The notes under the pieces are model-generated. The model searched no databases, was not told the DNA's origin, and worked only from the letters and a program-made list of their open reading frames with translations. Shown piece by piece: positions 22,129 to 31,650 of a stretch of DNA of 64,000 bases. Every line of letters begins with the position of its first letter. The stretch's first letter is position 1. The translations under genes were made by a program, and so were the position numbers. Source of the DNA: Calliphora vicina (lineage: Eukaryota; Arthropoda; Insecta; Diptera; Calliphoridae); NCBI RefSeq assembly GCF_958450345.1, contig NC_088780.1, forward strand, positions 125,750,226 to 125,814,225, written 5' to 3'.

Positions 22129-22702
22129 AAACAAATTAAAAAAGGAAGATAAAACGAGTTAGGGGCACATGTGAAGAGGATTTGGACACAGATCCTGAGG
22201 ATGATGGTCTAAAAACGTAGGATATGATATTTGCGCACAGTGGTTTCACCTCAAATGCACTAATTTATGTTTTTTATTAGTATTTATTTAAATGGGTGAT
22301 ATTTTAAATAAAAAATAACTTGAATTCTTTTAAAATTTTATTCTTTTCTTAATAAAAAATGCTATGCCGACAATTGGGTCACAAATTGCCGACATTAGGA
22401 TCAAGGGTGCCGACTTCGGGTACAAATCGTGTTTTTTCAAAAAAACGTAAATTGCTCAAATTTAATAAAAACTGCTTGAAAATAATTAATTGAGTCTAAA
22501 ACTATACAAATTACTAAACAACAATAACCCATTTACATCCCAATACCATGTTCGCACTCATAATGGTATCACTTTAAAAACTGAAAAAAAGTTAAACTGC
22601 CGACTACTGGTGCATTCACCCTATAACGGCAAGTTGTAATAATGGCCCTTAATGTTTTAATTATTATTTCATGACATTTTTGTTTGTTTTGGAAATAGGA
22701 TG

Positions 22703-22885
22703 CATAGAGAAACATAGAGCGTAAAATAGAAAAAAACTCAAACAAAAAAATAATCACACATACGAGTGTTGGTATTGTTTTTACATAGTTTATTCTACTA
22801 CATAATACATTCTCACCACTTAGGTTTCTGACAACTGAGTTAGGTCATTGACAGGAGAGTTTCCGTTCTATGTCTATTATATATG
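22703..22885. mobile_element. hAT-type MITE, CATAGAGAAA family, copy 1
   Basis: It begins CATAGAGAAACATAGAGCG and ends CTATGTCTATTATATATG. The 8-bp target duplications ATAGGATG and ATAGCATG (22695-22702, 22886-22893) differ by one base. Other copies lie at 45016, 49351 and, decayed, near 61066. Confidence 0.82.
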
Positions 22886-22930
22886 ATAGCATGTAAATTA
22901 AATATTTTATTTATTAGTTTTTGTTTTATA

Positions 22931-24053
22931 AGGACTGAGATCGAAAAATTTTTAACATACATATGTATATGTTAATGAAAATGAAACCACAAAACTTACA
23001 GTTTTTAATCTTTTTTTATTTGATTAAAATTATTGTTACAATTTATGGTTTTTATAGTGCTTTATGTCACTTTGTGCTCTTCAATTCTCTTTTAACAAGA
23101 GCCCAATGTCTCTCCACTGGACTCAGCTCCAGGCAGTTTGGAGGAATTGCCTCTCTTGGTACAAATACCACATTATTGTTCTTGTACCACTCAAGACCAT
23201 TCTTAACATAGTGACATATGTCAAATCATGCCAAAAATAAGTGGACACATTAAGAAGTCTTCTGAATGGAAACATCCTTTTTTGTCAACATTCCTTGATG
23301 TAAATTTCGGTATTTATAGAGCCCTTTGTAACAAATGTTTGACTATTTTGCCGCAACTAAATATTGCTTGCCATACCAAGAACTTTTTGGGAAATTTTGT
23401 CTGCTTTTGGGTCCTAAACTTTAATTCAACATTCCCTCGAGCATCTGCAAGATATAAAAATTGACCAAGAAGCTGCGAAAAATTTTCCATATGTACATTT
23501 TTTCATCCATTATGCAGCAGGTATATTTTTTGTATAAAATATGATTTCAATATCCGTGCTCTGTCTTTGGCCTCTAAATTTTTAGCAGAGTTCCTGTCAG
23601 TAACTTTTTGAGCCTTGTATGCTTTTAAACCTGCATTCGCTTTAATTTAAAATAGTCCGAGTACTGACCTAACCGGGCTGCTTTCATACCGGAGGTGTGG
23701 GAGCTCTTTTGAAAAAGCTTTCTATTTTTTTTTGGCTTTAGAAACATAATGTGGACCATTCCTTCTACCATATTTTCAATCAACGGACAAGTTCTGCCGA
23801 TAATGTTTAATAACATTCGAATCAGTTTGAAGGCAGACCTTTGATTGTTTGGCCAACCTTTTGTATGATCAAGTTGGGTTTTGTTGAAAATATTTAATAA
23901 TTTTAGTACGCACATTTTTCTGGCCACTCATTGACATTAAACATAATAACTGACATGCTTTAGAAAGGTAACTTGATAAAAAAAAATCAAATATTACTTG
24001 AGTTAAAAGTTTTAATAAAAAACGTGTGTTAAGAATTTTACGATCTCAGTCCT
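22931..24053 (-). mobile_element. Tc1/mariner-class element with decayed transposase
   Basis: Terminal repeats AGGACTGAGATCG and CGATCTCAGTCCT bound 1123 bp with TA on both sides (22929-22930, 24054-24055). The minus strand carries a broken transposase from about 23930 to 23085. Confidence 0.85.
23085..23930 (-). pseudogene. Tc1-like transposase remnant
   Basis: The longest piece (23625..23927, 100 codons) contains LLNIFNKTQLDHTKGWPNNQ, IGRTCPLIENMVEGMV and GMKAARLGQYSDYFKLKRMQ. Further on, after shifts and stops, come LYLADARGNVELKF, KFPKKFLVWQAIFSCGK and a decayed DDE C-terminus. The order matches a group of insect Tc1-like transposases. The frame is interrupted many times. Confidence 0.75.
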
Positions 24054-24109
24054 TACATTCATACATTGTCACCACATATTTGCTGACTGCAAATTATATA
24101 TGACACGTC

Positions 24110-24372
24110 TGTACTCTTTATAGTGCAGTCAGAAGACAATTGGTTACTTTATACATACAAGGTAATCTAGCGTGAAGACAATTGTCATTTAAGTGTCTCC
24201 AAGTAATCTAGAGTGTAGTCACTTTAACCGTTTTGTGAGTAATTCGTACAAACTGGTTTTATACAAATTGTGTTGATATAATTATCATACCCATGTACCC
24301 TATGTAACTAGTTGTCACTCTAAATGATAGATAAAATCACTAGTTCTAGATAGTAGCCTAGAACTGCTGGGT
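24110..24372 (-). mobile_element. CCCAGCAGTT-family element, short deleted copy
   Basis: It shares GACAATTGGTTACTTTATAC, CTAGAGTGTAGTCACTTTAA and the terminus CTAGAACTGCTGGG with the 16369 and 34545 copies; most of the middle is missing. Confidence 0.7.
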
Positions 24373-24377
24373 TATTA

Positions 24378-24868
24378 ATGGTTACTTATATTTGGAATTT
24401 GTCTTCCATTTCCCAGCGTACAAAGTTAACAATTTTTAACACACATGTAAAATCCACACTTTTTTATGGTTGTGAGACGTGGAACGCTGCCCCTCGAAAT
24501 ATGCAAAAGATCCAGGTGTTTGTGAACCAGTATCTACGCAGGATCTTGCGAATATTTTGGCCCATAGTAATATCCAATATTATGCTCTGGGAACAATCAA
24601 ATCAAAACAGCCCATAGCCTCAGAAATAAAAAGACGTAAATGGCGATGTATTGGCCATACATTGAGAAGGCCATGAAATGACATCACAAGGAATGCAATT
24701 GAGTGAAATCCACAAGGCAGCAGAAGAAGGGGACGCCCAGCTCATACATGGAGAAGACAAATCGATGCAGAAATATCCGGAATACATAAGAGTTGGAGCG
24801 AAGTGAGAGCGTTAGCACAAGATAGGAACATGTTCAACCAATTTATTGAGACCCTATGCTCCATATAG
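24378..24868 (+). pseudogene. LINE (non-LTR retrotransposon) ORF2 C-terminus
   Basis: The 3' end of a reverse-transcriptase ORF reads HVKSTLFYGCETW, then (shifted) IKRRKWRCIGHTLRRP, then NPQGSRRRGRPAHTWRRQI and SWSEVRALAQDRNMFNQF, ending LCSI and a stop at 24866-24868. These are the thumb and C-terminal motifs common in insect LINEs. One frameshift near 24600 and in-frame stops near 24675 and 24710 show decay. It is 5'-truncated by comparison with a full ORF2. Confidence 0.85.
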
Positions 24869-24892
24869 GATCAATGGAACATATATATATTA

Positions 24893-25190
24893 CGCTGGGT
24901 CGATTTGTATGGACGTATAGCAGAATCGCAATCTACGGAAAATTCTAAGAAAGTTTCCTCAAAAAAACATAGGTCTAAAATCAAATCGAATCTTGCGCAT
25001 TTCGTATTTTGTCCAATAAAAAAAATATTAAAAAAATAAATATGTACTAAAATATCACTGGATAATAGACGAAATGTGCTAGATAGGATATGATTTTAGA
25101 CCTATGGTTTCTTTGGGGAAAATTTCTTAGAATTTTCCGTAGAATACGTTTCTGCTGTACGATTTTTCGTGAAAAAAAATCGACCCACCC
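24893..25190. mobile_element. TA-flanked MITE with GGGTGGGTCGATTT ends
   Basis: The left end CGCTGGGTCGATTTG pairs with a right end whose complement is GGGTGGGTCGATTTT. Inner inverted blocks ACGGAAAATTCTAAGAAA and CATAGGTCTAAAATCA are shared by both arms. TA at 24891-24892 and 25191-25192. Confidence 0.75.
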
Positions 25191-25198
25191 TAATATAT

Positions 25199-25873
25199 GG
25201 GGTGGGTCGTAAAGTTGCAGATATTTCCGACTAAAATGATAATTTGATTCATTCTAATACCACGTTTAGAAATTTTTTCGTCCTGGCGTCAATATTTGGC
25301 GAGCTGGATCAAAGTATAAAAAGGTCCTTTTTTGAGGTTTTTTACATTTTTTCAATATTTCTTCCAAAGGAAGTATATGTAAATTTAGTATCATATGAAA
25401 GGTCTTTGAGAGACGCATTCAATTGGTTATTAGAAATTTAAAAAAAAAAAAAAATTTAATTTTTTCATAGAATTTATTCAAATACTTAGATGAAATTTCT
25501 TGATCATAAACATTATGTAATTTCACCGAAATGGTTTTTCTCGTTTTTTAAAATTCAGTCCAGTTTAATGTTTATTCAAATTTGTTTAAACCTAATTTCA
25601 TCCCTATCTGACAATCTCTGCATACTCAATTCATAGTAATGGGCATCAAAATAACTCAAATTTTATGAGCTCTCCATCGATGTTTAATTTCGTATGCCAT
25701 TTCGGCGAAATTACATTATGTTTATGATCAAGAAATTTCATATATGTATTTATTTGAATAAATTCTATTTTTTAGACGAAAAATTTTAAAAAGGTAGTCT
25801 TAGAATGAATCAAGTTATCATTTTAGGCGGGAACATCGATACCTTATTTTTCTCCATACAAACGGGGCCACCC
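25199..25873. mobile_element. TIR element adjoining the previous MITE
   Basis: The left end GGGGTGGGTCG and the right end complement GGGTGGCCCC are related to the 1.7 kb foldback terminus. The subterminal block ACTAAAATGATAA(T/C)TTGATT is inverted at both ends. TA follows at 25874-25875. No transposase. Confidence 0.65.
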
Positions 25874-26019
25874 TAATGTACATATATACATTTTTAACAA
25901 TCACAATAGACTTTTATGTAGCTTAAAATATTGTAAAGTTAAAGTTTAAGCTTCGATTTTAACAATTGTAATAAAAAAATTTTAAAAAACAATTCGAAAA
26001 TTATTTTTCCAAAATATTA

Positions 26020-26115
26020 AAAAAAACTTTGGAACAAACTAATTTTTTGTTTACCTAAAAATATTTCAAATTTTTATTTTGAATAAATATAGCTCTCTTA
26101 CTTGTTTTTTTTTTA
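26020..26115 (-). repeat. dispersed repeat, 5'-end fragment
   Basis: It carries only the terminus ATATAGCTCTCTTACTTGTT plus the poly-A/T part; the rest of the repeat is absent. Confidence 0.55.
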
Positions 26116-26699
26116 GAAAACATTAAAAAAACAACGAGCTTAAACTCAATATTTTACCGCGGTTTGAACACTAAAAGCACAAAGTCGACAACGTTGTTGA
26201 AGTGTTTTAGTGGTAAACAGAGCTACCATATTCTATTAGTAATAAAAAAAATGGAATTTTAATAGGTATTTTATGAATATGTTTTTGAACAATGATAAGG
26301 TACAGTTAAATAAATCCCCAGGAAAGTTATCCTTGGGGCTAATTGGAACATTACATTTTATTAAAATAAATAAACAAATTAAAGCTTATTGAATTAGTTG
26401 CTTTATTTCACATTGAATTTTTTCAAAATTAAGTTGAGCCAGTCTATAGCAGGTATTTTTTTTCAATTCTATAAGGGTTTTATTAAAATCCTTAATCTTT
26501 AATGATATTTCTTTTTGGTTTGTTTGTTTGACATTGAGGGAAAACCATCAAAAGCATAATGGGGCAACACTATTATTAAATACAATGAAATGAACTTCAC
26601 CACTGCATACAATTAAGAATCTATTTTTTTTTTGTTTAATTTGCATTTCGTATTTTGATTCTTGTGTGTTTTTGTTGTTTTATTATTGTACAAGTTAGT
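26116..26699. other. intron without recognised features
   Basis: AT-rich; no repeat ends or exon found. Confidence 0.3.
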
Positions 26700-26985
26700 G
26701 GTGTATACGTGCACGAGTGTATTTAAAATATTTATGTCATTTATTTATTTATGCATTTGCAATAACAACAACACAATAATTGATTTGAATTGAAATCATA
26801 CATAAAGAAAGAAAACGCAAATTGACGAAACTTCAGGAAGAACAAAACAACAACACAAAGAAAATTTTACACACATACAATAAAAACAACGGCAGCAGCA
26901 GCAACAACAACAAACACAATACAAATCATGTTAAATTACAGTGAAATAACAACAAACAGCACCTTGACAACATTGTAAATGGTAA
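26700..26985 (+). ncRNA. candidate plus-strand noncoding first exon
   Basis: The plus strand here is CAA/ACA-rich with a CAGCAGCAGCAACAACAAC tract, the usual look of a fly 5' UTR read in sense. It ends at a strong donor, AATG|GTAAGTGAAC, with the last exon base at 26980. No long frame exists. It would be antisense to a cnc intron: either a noncoding RNA or the leader of a gene whose other exons lie elsewhere. Transcription is not shown. Confidence 0.25.
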
Positions 26986-26999
26986 GTGAACGTTTTTTT

Positions 27000-27670
27000 C
27001 TTTTTGTTTTTTGATACTAAACTTTTCTATTTGTTTTAGTCGTTCCAATTCCAAAATTTTTATGAATTATTTATTTGATTTTATTATTCGTATAGCTTTA
27101 TTTCGACATTTTTATTTCGAAAAAAGGGATTTTTATTCAACTATTAACATATTTTTCTATTCTATTGAAACTTTTAATAAATTCAACAAAATTTTTCCAG
27201 TGCTTGTTATTTATTTTTTTATATTTTTATAGACAAACGTGTTTTTTCATTTTCTATTTTGCACTACCTCCTTTTTATTTTTAAATTCCTCTTTATGTCA
27301 AGCTTTCTTTGCTCGTTTTTTCTTTTCGTACTTTGCACGTTTTTTCCTTTTATTCTTTGGATTTTTTTGTATGAAATTCACTTTGAGCACTTCACTTTAA
27401 TTTGATTTTTTGCTTTGCGTTTTACTTAATTTATAAAATTCCTTTTTTTTTGCACTTTAATCCGTAATTATCGTTTTAGATTAAACAACAAATAAATTTA
27501 TTAAATTCTCTTTACTTAGAATATGTTTTCTTTTGTATGTAGTTGTTGCTTTAAGTTCACTGTATTCTCAGAAAATAAACGCGTTTTATTTATCGGTTTT
27601 TTCTTGATACAATATTTGCAAAAAAACAAATAAATATTTGTGTTGTATTTCCAAAAAATATCGGTCGACT
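27000..27670 (-). promoter_or_regulatory. possible alternative cnc promoter and noncoding leader
   Basis: On the minus strand an initiator match TCAGTC has its A at 27670. It is followed by about 600 nt of typical fly leader sequence (AAGTGAAGTGC, AAAACGCAAAGC, GCAACAAC) with no transposon signature. No TATA box lies at -30. I see no clear donor for the leader, so its splicing to cnc is inferred from strand and position between the 30 kb exon and the microexon. Confidence 0.3.
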
Positions 27671-28051
27671 GATTTCACGAACTTGTCCGCGTTTTTTCAA
27701 TTGTCTTCTTTCGCTTCAATGTAATTTCACCACTAATTTACTGACGCATCGAACAGAGAAGCAAAACAACAAAGGAAAATAAATAAAGAGCAACACTCTG
27801 CTCTCAACATTTAGCAATTCAACATGTTGAGTTAAAAGCTTTAATTTGTTTGCTAAAAGCTTCAATGTTGCTGGAATGTAGCAAAAGCTACTACATGTGT
27901 GATTTATCAGCAGGGATAAGTGATGGCATTTAAACATTTATATTTAGTGTCAAATCATGTCAAAAACGGACCAAAATTGTAGAAATAGTGCCAAATTAAT
28001 TTTCCGAATATTAACAAGATTTGAAATGTACTCTTCGTCATCTGATATTAA
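27671..28051. other. sequence upstream of the 27.67 kb initiator
   Basis: No gene. It would be the promoter-proximal part if the minus-strand start at 27670 is real. The 73-codon minus-strand frame 27716..27937 has no recognisable domain. Confidence 0.25.
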
Positions 28052-28294
28052 ACATATCGCACACCCAGTTCAAAAGTCATACAACTCAAAATTTATTTTT
28101 CGTTATATAAACTCGAAAAATTAATTTTGAGCTTAAACTATGCAAAAAATATCACTGCATTCAGTTGTTGTTAACTGTTGCTAAGAAAAACACTAATGTC
28201 ATTCATTATGTTTCAATTGGTATATATTTATTTTCGATTTCTGAAAAATTAAAATTTTGAGTTGTGTCACTTTTGAACTGGGTGTGCGATATGT
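28052..28294. mobile_element. MITE with ACATATCGCACACCC ends
   Basis: Inverted termini ACATATCGCACACCCAGTTC (followed by AAAAGT) bound 243 bp, with inner arms ACAACTCAAAATTT also inverted. Target duplication not clear. Confidence 0.75.
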
Positions 28295-28695
28295 ACTTAC
28301 ATCTGACATATTGTGAAGATAATGAAGGAGTCCCTTAACATTTGTTAGCAATAATATCTCGGGGACTTTCTAAACTGCAAATGCAGCAATTATAAAAACT
28401 AACGAAATCATCAAAGTGAAAATAATGATATTGTTCAAATTGTATATTATACCCCGCTTGACAGGAAATAAAATCTGTCAATTTCGAGCACAGTGTTATT
28501 AATGATAATCTAATATTATCTGTCAATATCCGAAACATTTGATTTTCCATCAATCATTAAATAATAATCGAACTTTGGTGTGTTTAATTTAATGACTTTA
28601 AAATAATTATTAATCAATCATTGAAGTACAGCAGTAATTATATCTTACACCACCATAGTGGAAAGGGTATTAGGCGTTTGTACTGATGTTTGTAT
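28295..28695. other. intron without recognised features
   Basis: AT-rich; small frames without domains. Confidence 0.3.
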
Positions 28696-29330
28696 TGTAA
28701 CACCCAAACATATTGTTATGAAATTGTATTTGAATGCAAATATAACGGTTTCTAACGGCTGGTTTCAAGTTGCAATGTGGATAATGTTGTTTACCGGTCG
28801 ATTAACAGCAGTTAACATAACTGTGGACATTATTAACATATCTCTGGATATTATTAACATAGCTGTGGAACATACAAAGCTTTGAGTTGATCATTGTACA
28901 AATATAAGTTTCATGAAGCTACTGGAAGGAAGATGGCGCTGTGTATAAATAGTAGCAGAGGTTGCAATCGGTATTTTAGTTTATGATAGACGCTGTTAGA
29001 AATAATATCAACGGTATTAACACTGTATACTTGAACATTTGGTCAATTTACAAAGTCTCTTATTAGTCATATTGTCATAATGTCTTAATATATCTCGACT
29101 CGGCAGCTCGGCTTAACCGATACTTAGGCATTCGGCACAGGTTTCTACTGGTTGGTTACGATAACACAATAAACATAGCATACAGAGTACTATTATTTTA
29201 GGACACTTTTTACTTGAAAAATAATAAAAACCATTGTGAAATATTAGGACATTATGACAATATGACATGATAAGAGACCTTGTGAATTGACCAATTATAA
29301 AGTTTGTAATATAAGTGTGTACATTAAAAG
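28696..29330 (+). repeat. LTR fragment of the 30605 family, with an inserted MITE
   Basis: It shares ATTGTTATGAAATTGTATTT, AAATATAACGGTTT, GATGGCGCTGTGTATAAATA and AGCAGAGGTTGCAATCGG with the solo LTR. A short tandem block (TTAACATA...CTGTGGA, about 30-bp period) lies at 28812-28870. The MITE at 29039..29296 splits it. Confidence 0.6.
29039..29296. mobile_element. MITE, TTGGTCAATTCACAAGGTCT family, copy 1
   Basis: The inverted ends TGGTCAATT and AATTGACCA bound about 255 bp with inner arms ATATTGTCATAATGTCTTAA. A close copy is at 48625..48880, sharing CTCGACTCGGCAGCTCGGCT. Confidence 0.78.
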
Positions 29331-30162
29331 AAAGTGACTATTTAAATTACAAAATTCCAATGGGTGAGAAGGTCCCTGGGGACCTCTTTCATTTTCAAAC
29401 TGAAGTTACTCCTTGATGGTCCATGAGAAGTATACCCGACCGCCACATGTATTCCAAGGAAATTTTATTTAGAATCGTTTAAAAAAAAGTTCAAGGCAAT
29501 CCAACCAAAATTTTGGTTTCTATTGTGATTTAAAGGTGAAAGTGTGAAAAGATCCGCTGGGACCTTGTACTGAACTTTCAAGAAATCATTAATAAATGCA
29601 CTTTCTTTTGGCTTGTTTTATTGTTTGATCACATCACAAACGTGTTCTTAGAATTTTAGTTACTTTTTGGATATAATAATAACATGGTAGAACCAACCAG
29701 GTACAATTATTAGGGAGAGTTTTCAATATTTACCCCTACAACGTCAAATAACGCATTTACTCTAATCACTTTTTATTTTGTTTTCGCAATGTTTTGCACG
29801 TTATATTAAAACTAACACATATTATTTGGAACAAATTTAATTTGAATTGAATATTTCACGAAGAAAAGTAAATACACAAAAATTTGTTTAATTCTTTTTT
29901 TTTTTGTCTTAGACATTTCGTTTTGTTTTTTCTAATTTTCTTTTGTTTGACGTTATAGGGAATGTATAATTGAGAACGTACTTTCTAATAATTGTACCTT
30001 GCTTGTTCTGCTATGTAATAATAATAAACTCTTTGCTTTTTAAATTTTGTTGTTTACTAAATGAACCAAAATAAATTTAATTTAAAATTAACAAATTACA
30101 ATTCTCTTTGTTTTTATTAAAAAAAATAAAAATTAATTTAAAATTTTGACAATTTCTCTTAC
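29331..30162. other. cnc intron downstream of the distal exon
   Basis: It includes the donor at 30162-30161 (minus strand). GC-richer words GGTCCCTGGGGACC (29368) and GATCCGCTGGGACC (29550) recur once each and may be an old repeat. Otherwise AT-rich. Confidence 0.35.
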
Positions 30163-30441
30163 CTGAGATATGTAACGTAAACCTGCTCCAATAAGCATAC
30201 GATTGGTATCATCATCATTACCTGTCATTAAGCCGCCAGCACTGCTAATCAAATCGGCATTAGTTTTGAAACTAATGTTGTTAACAGCTGCCGCATTAAA
30301 ATTACCGTTATTCAATGCGTCATTCAAGATCGTTGGTATAAGGGTCATGCCCGGTGTGGCTGCATGCCGTTGATAGCCATCGTCAATGTCCCTGATGGGC
30401 GATAGGGATTCTAGTCGGGGCAAATCTTCTAAGTCAATCAT
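30163..30441 (-). CDS. cnc: cnc distal alternative first coding exon (93 codons)
   Basis: The exon starts with MIDLEDLPRLESLSPIRDID and encodes 93 residues ending GLRYISQ at a consensus donor (CAG|GTAAGAG), phase 0. Without splicing the frame stops at 30133. An acceptor (TCTTCATTTTCAG) at 30468-30470 gives an exon start of 30467 and 26 nt of leader. The ATG context (ACAAAATG) is good for flies. The frame is open back to the acceptor, so an upstream coding exon cannot be excluded. The peptide is acidic at its start (IDLEDL) and otherwise Asn/Ala-rich, with no catalytic motif. Strand, phase and codon-like composition tie it to cnc. It can join the microexon at 14769..14818 and then CncC in frame. 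It could also splice straight to the exon after CncC, because both donors are phase 0. Joining directly to the CncC acceptor would soon hit a stop. Confidence 0.75.
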
Positions 30442-30470
30442 TTTGTATGAGCATGAATAGAAAAGTGCTG
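30442..30470 (-). other. splice acceptor and short leader of the distal cnc exon
   Basis: On the minus strand TCTTCATTTTCAG ends at 30468, and the exon's first base is 30467. The next 26 nt lead to the ATG at 30441 without a stop in that frame. A strong acceptor here means that at least one more 5' exon exists upstream, at higher coordinates. Confidence 0.6.
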
Positions 30471-30604
30471 AAAATGAAGAGTAACATGGAATAATATTAA
30501 GGACTGAGCTTCAAAATAAAACAAATAACGCAATAAACACTAAAGTACTAAAAATGCATGCTTTTGAAAATATAGCTTGAAAAATATATGAAAATTTAAA
30601 ATAT

Positions 30605-31157
30605 TGTTACGAAATTGTACTTGAATTCAAATATAACGATTTTAAGGGCTGATTTAAAAGTAGCATAATGCTTTCAAATAACAGTGCTGTAATAGCAAAC
30701 TGTAACATATCTGTGGGCATTATTAAATAAAAGCTTTCAGTTGACCATTGATCGTAAGTTGGCAACGCTGTTTGAATTCGAATATTCAGTTAAGGAACAT
30801 TGTAGAAATAGAGCTTTCTAGATGGTAATGCAGTGTTATAAATAGTGGCAGAGGTTGCAGTCGTTAGTGAGTTTATCAGAGACGCTTTTCAAATAAACAT
30901 CAACTGAGTGCCTTAAAGTGTGTTGTGTTTTTCAAGTAAATTCGTGTACATTATAAATTGTGTCTGTATTTCTGAGAATTTGTAAACGTGTATAAAACAC
31001 ATTGAGTGGCTACTTAATTCTGTGGTTGTTGTACATTTTGAATAAATAAAGAGTTGTTACAATTTTTAAACTACTAAACGGCTTTTATTTGCAATCAAAA
31101 GTATCCGGTTTATTTAAAGGAAATAAACCAGCGTTTTGAAAAGGTTAAAATGTAACA
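30605..31157 (+). mobile_element. solo LTR of an LTR retrotransposon
   Basis: This 553-bp unit begins TGTTACGAAATTG and ends AAAATGTAACA, with short inverted ends TGTTAC/GTAACA and TG...CA termini. It is flanked by the 4-bp duplication ATAT (30601-30604, 31158-31161). Inside are a TATA-like TTATAAATAGTGG and AATAAATAAAG near the 3' part. The 4-bp duplication fits the Ty3/gypsy group. It lies 138 bp upstream of the distal cnc exon, in antisense orientation to cnc. Confidence 0.83.
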
Positions 31158-31161
31158 ATAT

Positions 31162-31650
31162 TTTCAAATAAAAAATTAATTACTTGTATTTAAATTTCCT
31201 TTTTACTGGTGAATTCTATTGATACAAAGTGTAATATATCTATCACAGATTATTACAGATATGCAACAAATGATAGTTGGTAAAAAAGTAAGAATGGTTG
31301 TGGTTTGCAGAGTGAGAGAAAAAATACAACTTTCAATAGGCTACGAGATATGATACGTGATATATGTTTGTTCCTCTTTTCAAACATCAACCATTTTGAC
31401 ATTTTGTTTGTTTTCTATTGAAATATTACTGAAACCAGCTGATTCATATAATTAGTGATATCTATAATTCAATGACCTCACTCTGGATTCAAGGCAGGAA
31501 TTAAAATTTTTTTCAACTTGAATTTCAGCAAAAATGATTATTGGGAAATATTTGTAGTTCTTAGACGTTTTGAAATATTGAAGATTCAAACACGAAATCT
31601 GAAACAATTGACATATACAGTGACAACTTTTCAAATATTGGGTGTATCAC
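31162..31650. other. intron without recognised features
   Basis: AT-rich; the overlapping small frames on both strands have no domain. Confidence 0.3.

Larger units (their letters stand above)
20272..22621 (+). mobile_element. pogo-like (Tc1/mariner class) element
   Basis: Ends GGGTAAACGCTCCTATAGTC and the complementary GACTACTGGTGCATTCACCC bound 2350 bp. It is flanked by TA (20270-20271, 22622-22623), with the empty site CTTTAACTATAACGG preserved in the MITE copy at 57186. The words AGTCGGCA and TGCCGACT recur through it. Positions about 21000-21330 hold broken pogo/Tigger-type N-terminal sequence. A palindromic repeat related to 55805 sits at about 21780-22128. Confidence 0.82.
20191..22648. 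mobile_element. Harbinger-like MITE family C, split by a pogo-like insertion
   Basis: GGGCCATTATTACAACTTGC at 20191 and its complement ending at 22648 are flanked by TTA (20188-20190, 22649-22651). Its own length is about 107 bp, as in the uninterrupted copy at 57186..57292. The rest is the inserted element 20272..22621. Confidence 0.88.

Noticed and set aside
5251..30163. Direct splicing of the 30 kb exon to the CncC acceptor
   Set aside because: In that join the frame hits a stop 13 codons after the acceptor and misses the CncC frame; the microexon is needed to restore it.
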